A stretch of DNA of 64,000 bases from Acridotheres tristis (taxonomy: Eukaryota > Chordata > Aves > Passeriformes > Sturnidae). The stretch covers positions 50,209,154 through 50,273,153 of the forward strand of contig CM072887.1 of NCBI GenBank assembly GCA_037013685.1, in the 5' to 3' direction. This document shows, in pieces, positions 61,701 through 64,000 of this stretch. The notes under the pieces are model-generated. The model saw nothing but the letters and a program-made list of their open reading frames with translations, was not told where the DNA came from and ran no database searches. The stretch's first letter is position 1, and every line of letters begins with the position of its first letter. The position numbers and the translations under genes were made by a program.

Positions 61701-64000
61701 CACAAATATACACAGACTTGAGACTGAGTCCTAATTCTTCATCAAGAAAAAAATATACTATTTTATATATAAAAAGACACAAAGAGAATTGTGTGTCATT
61801 CTTGATTTGGCTTTGAGTTCGAGGATGGAATCCAGGAGGTCCATCTGTGGTTGCAAGAAGGCCAAAATATAATGGCCCTGAGTCAATGCAGGCAGGCAGG
61901 TGCACACTGGGAAGAAGAGGGAGCTGTAAAAGACAAACCTGAGGAATATGTTTAGGAAATAGTTTAAGGGAGATTGGGAGTGGTGGTGGAGTGGAGACAA
62001 AGATTCTTAGTAAGTTTGCAAATGTCACAGATCTGCAGGTCACAGATACCATATGGATTCAAATAATCACTTGCAACTAGTACTGGCCACGAAGGTGGGC
62101 TTTTTATTTTCCACAGTTTTGTTTTGTTCTGTGTTGTTTTATGCATAGCTGGATGTATCTGCAAATGCTGTGACCTGTGATTAAAGCCTTGTGGAGAGCA
62201 ATCCATAGGCCAGCATGTGTGAAAGAAACTGTGGTAGTGTTTATTGAGCAGAAAACACTTCACTATATACTAGCAAAGTGGAAGCTGAGGTCTCTGTACT
62301 CTTTTTGGTTAGTTATTCTTTGAGAATTGTAACTCTTTTTCATGTTTTTACAGAAAAAAATTTTTAACCAATATTAGGAATTGTTTTCTATTGAATTCTA
62401 TCCCTATTTGGGCATAAAATCTGTTTATTAGCCTAAAAAAAATACCGAGTACTTTTTCCTAAGGTTGTGACCAAACAGTACTGTCACATTTAAACAACAT
62501 CAGTGCACTCCCTTGCTGTTTGATGTCTTACCACAGTCACACAGTTACTGAACACTGAAAATGAACTCGTCAAATAGCCTAATCAAAACTTATCTGGTTT
62601 TAGTAGTTACATTCCCCCATTTCACTATAGACAGTGCATACTTTCTGTTCTATTGATAAAACCACTTGGAAAGCATTTCTACATGTTATAAAGAAAACTG
62701 CCTGGAAAGACATTACTCATGAGCACATTTTTAGCTTTGAAATCAGCTGTGCAGTGCAATATGTGTAACATAGAATAATCTTTAAGATTCCTGCTAGCTG
62801 GCACCGAAATGAATCTTCAGATCCCTTGTTTCCACTTTCCTGCAGGACTCCCTGAAGATTACATGGAAAACAGCTCTGTCTTGACATGTGACAGAGTTCA
62901 TATAAGAGCTCCAGCCCACAGTGACATTGGTGAACTCCAGCAGTACATTACACTGCATAAATTTGTACATATTGTATATAAAGTTTGAAGAATTTAGACC
63001 TTTGTATACATCTTTCTAGGATGTCAAGCTGCCTTGCTGGGTTGGAAAAGGCATCTAGCTAGTGAGTGATGGCACAAGGGAAGTATATGTTTTGGACACA
63101 CATTGTCTCTGATGACAAAATGGGGAGTGATCTGGTCCATTACAACTTTCAAAGTTGTGGGAAGTATCCTGGAAGCTCATCCAGGTCATAGGAAAAATAT
63201 CAGCAATTCTCAAGTCTCCTCCAGAACTCTCAGAATTTCCAAAGCAACCAAAACCAACTTTTACTACTTATATTCTATGAGGTAGAGGTTTCAGTGGGCA
63301 ACAATTCCATTTTTGCTGTAATGTCTGATAGGCAAATGAAACAAAGGTCTCAAAAGGAAAACTTTTCACCAATCATCAAGTTACTTATATTTATAATTCA
63401 CAAAATATGTGTTGCAATAAGAACTTGCATATTCTGCAAGTGCTGTTCTGAACTATGCTGTGCTTTTTCAGATCTGGGTTTGTTGTTTTGATGTGGTTTG
63501 GACTTTCTTTTTGTTGATGTTTTGGTTTTGGCTTTGTTTTGTTGGGTTTTTATTGTTGTTGCTAGTAGAGGTTATTTTATAATGATTGGTGTTTGTGTAC
63601 GTGTATGCATGTGCACATAAACTGGGAAACATCATATTTCTCATATTCTTAATTGATTTGTCTGAGTTTCATAGAGTAAGGCTGGAGTTGTTGCTGAGGA
63701 ATGATGTTTCTCTATTTTTATCACAGTGCCCATGTAGTTCAAAGTGTAGTTATAGATTTTTGCTCTTAAAAAATAATTTTATAGCTGAATTTTAAATTAC
63801 TTTCCCACAATTATAGTTCCTATGCTGAAGTCCACAAGGAGGCCCTTGAATTTCCAGTGATCCACCTAGAGAACCACACTGATTTTGCCAGATACTTTGG
63901 AGACAAGCATTCCCTCAAGAGCACTAATACACATGTAATTGGACCAAGTAGAACCTGCCCACAGCATCCAGTTAATGATTTTGCCCTGTGCTTTCTATCT
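58721..64000. other. Unique AT-rich non-coding DNA to window end
   Basis: No gene or clear transposon was recognised. There is a G10 run at 58992-59001, an A13 run at about 59063-59075, a (GA)n run at 59494-59506, a TA-rich patch at 59519-59577 and a GT-rich tract at about 63478-63570. The 122-codon minus frame at 61684-62052 shows no domain. Confidence 0.5.
59494..59577 (+). repeat. (GA)n followed by TA-rich simple repeat
   Basis: A (GA)6 run at 59494-59506 is followed after a dozen bases by an ATATAT/CTATCTAT-type tract to 59577. Confidence 0.9.

Noticed and set aside
61975..62025. TCTTAGTAAGTTTGCAAATG, similar to a short CR1 reverse-transcriptase stretch
   Set aside because: The similarity covers about 25 bp and no flanking CR1 landmarks were found.
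1..64000. Search for CRISPR arrays, operons, tRNA and rRNA genes
   Set aside because: No regularly spaced repeats with unique spacers, no bacterial gene layout and no tRNA- or rRNA-like folds were seen. The repeats point to a bird genome.

Overview
The window looks like intergenic or intronic DNA from a bird, most likely a neoavian or songbird. It is AT-rich and CpG-poor. The main evidence is a set of Chicken Repeat 1 (CR1) retrotransposon tails that end in the ATTCTGTGA-type octamer, plus old avian endogenous-retrovirus LTRs. No complete protein-coding gene could be identified. The two longest open frames, at 5615-6598 on + and 5618-6589 on -, are artefacts of a pentanucleotide repeat that contains no stop codons. 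Family assignments come from recall of repeat consensus features, not from a database search.

Layout: 1-5640 is mostly unique sequence with two weak candidate exons. A polypyrimidine satellite of about 890 bp, (TTTTC)n passing into (TTTCC)n, fills 5642-6530 and abuts a 5'-truncated CR1 at 6537-7002. An LTR fragment on - follows at 7535-8055. The 8-13 kb part is mostly unique and holds one well-bounded candidate exon at 8622-8687. Further CR1 copies lie at 13071-13885 (-), 19795-20250 (-), 24455-24528 (+), 24529-24830 (-, older type), 39868-40986 (-, the longest, with a decayed reverse-transcriptase segment), 48060-48490 (-) and 50375-50768 (+). LTR relics lie at 17690-18157 (+) and 21370-21939 (-). 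Other microsatellites are (AAGAG)n at 30360-30489, (TTTC)n at 34449-34559 and (ATTCT)n at 46932-46992. From 51 kb to the end the sequence is AT-rich and nearly free of recognisable repeats, with some stretches that read like conserved non-coding DNA.

The most unusual items are the very long polypyrimidine tract ending in an intact splice-acceptor-like CAG, and a perfect 29-bp stem with a 5-nt loop at 29734-29796 built from four alternating copies of one 9-mer. Others are three separate pentanucleotide expansions within 42 kb, and a few short segments with strong splice signals on both sides that could be exons of an unannotated, probably non-coding, transcript. No CRISPR array, bacterial gene, tRNA or rRNA was seen, and nothing suggests a new multi-gene system.
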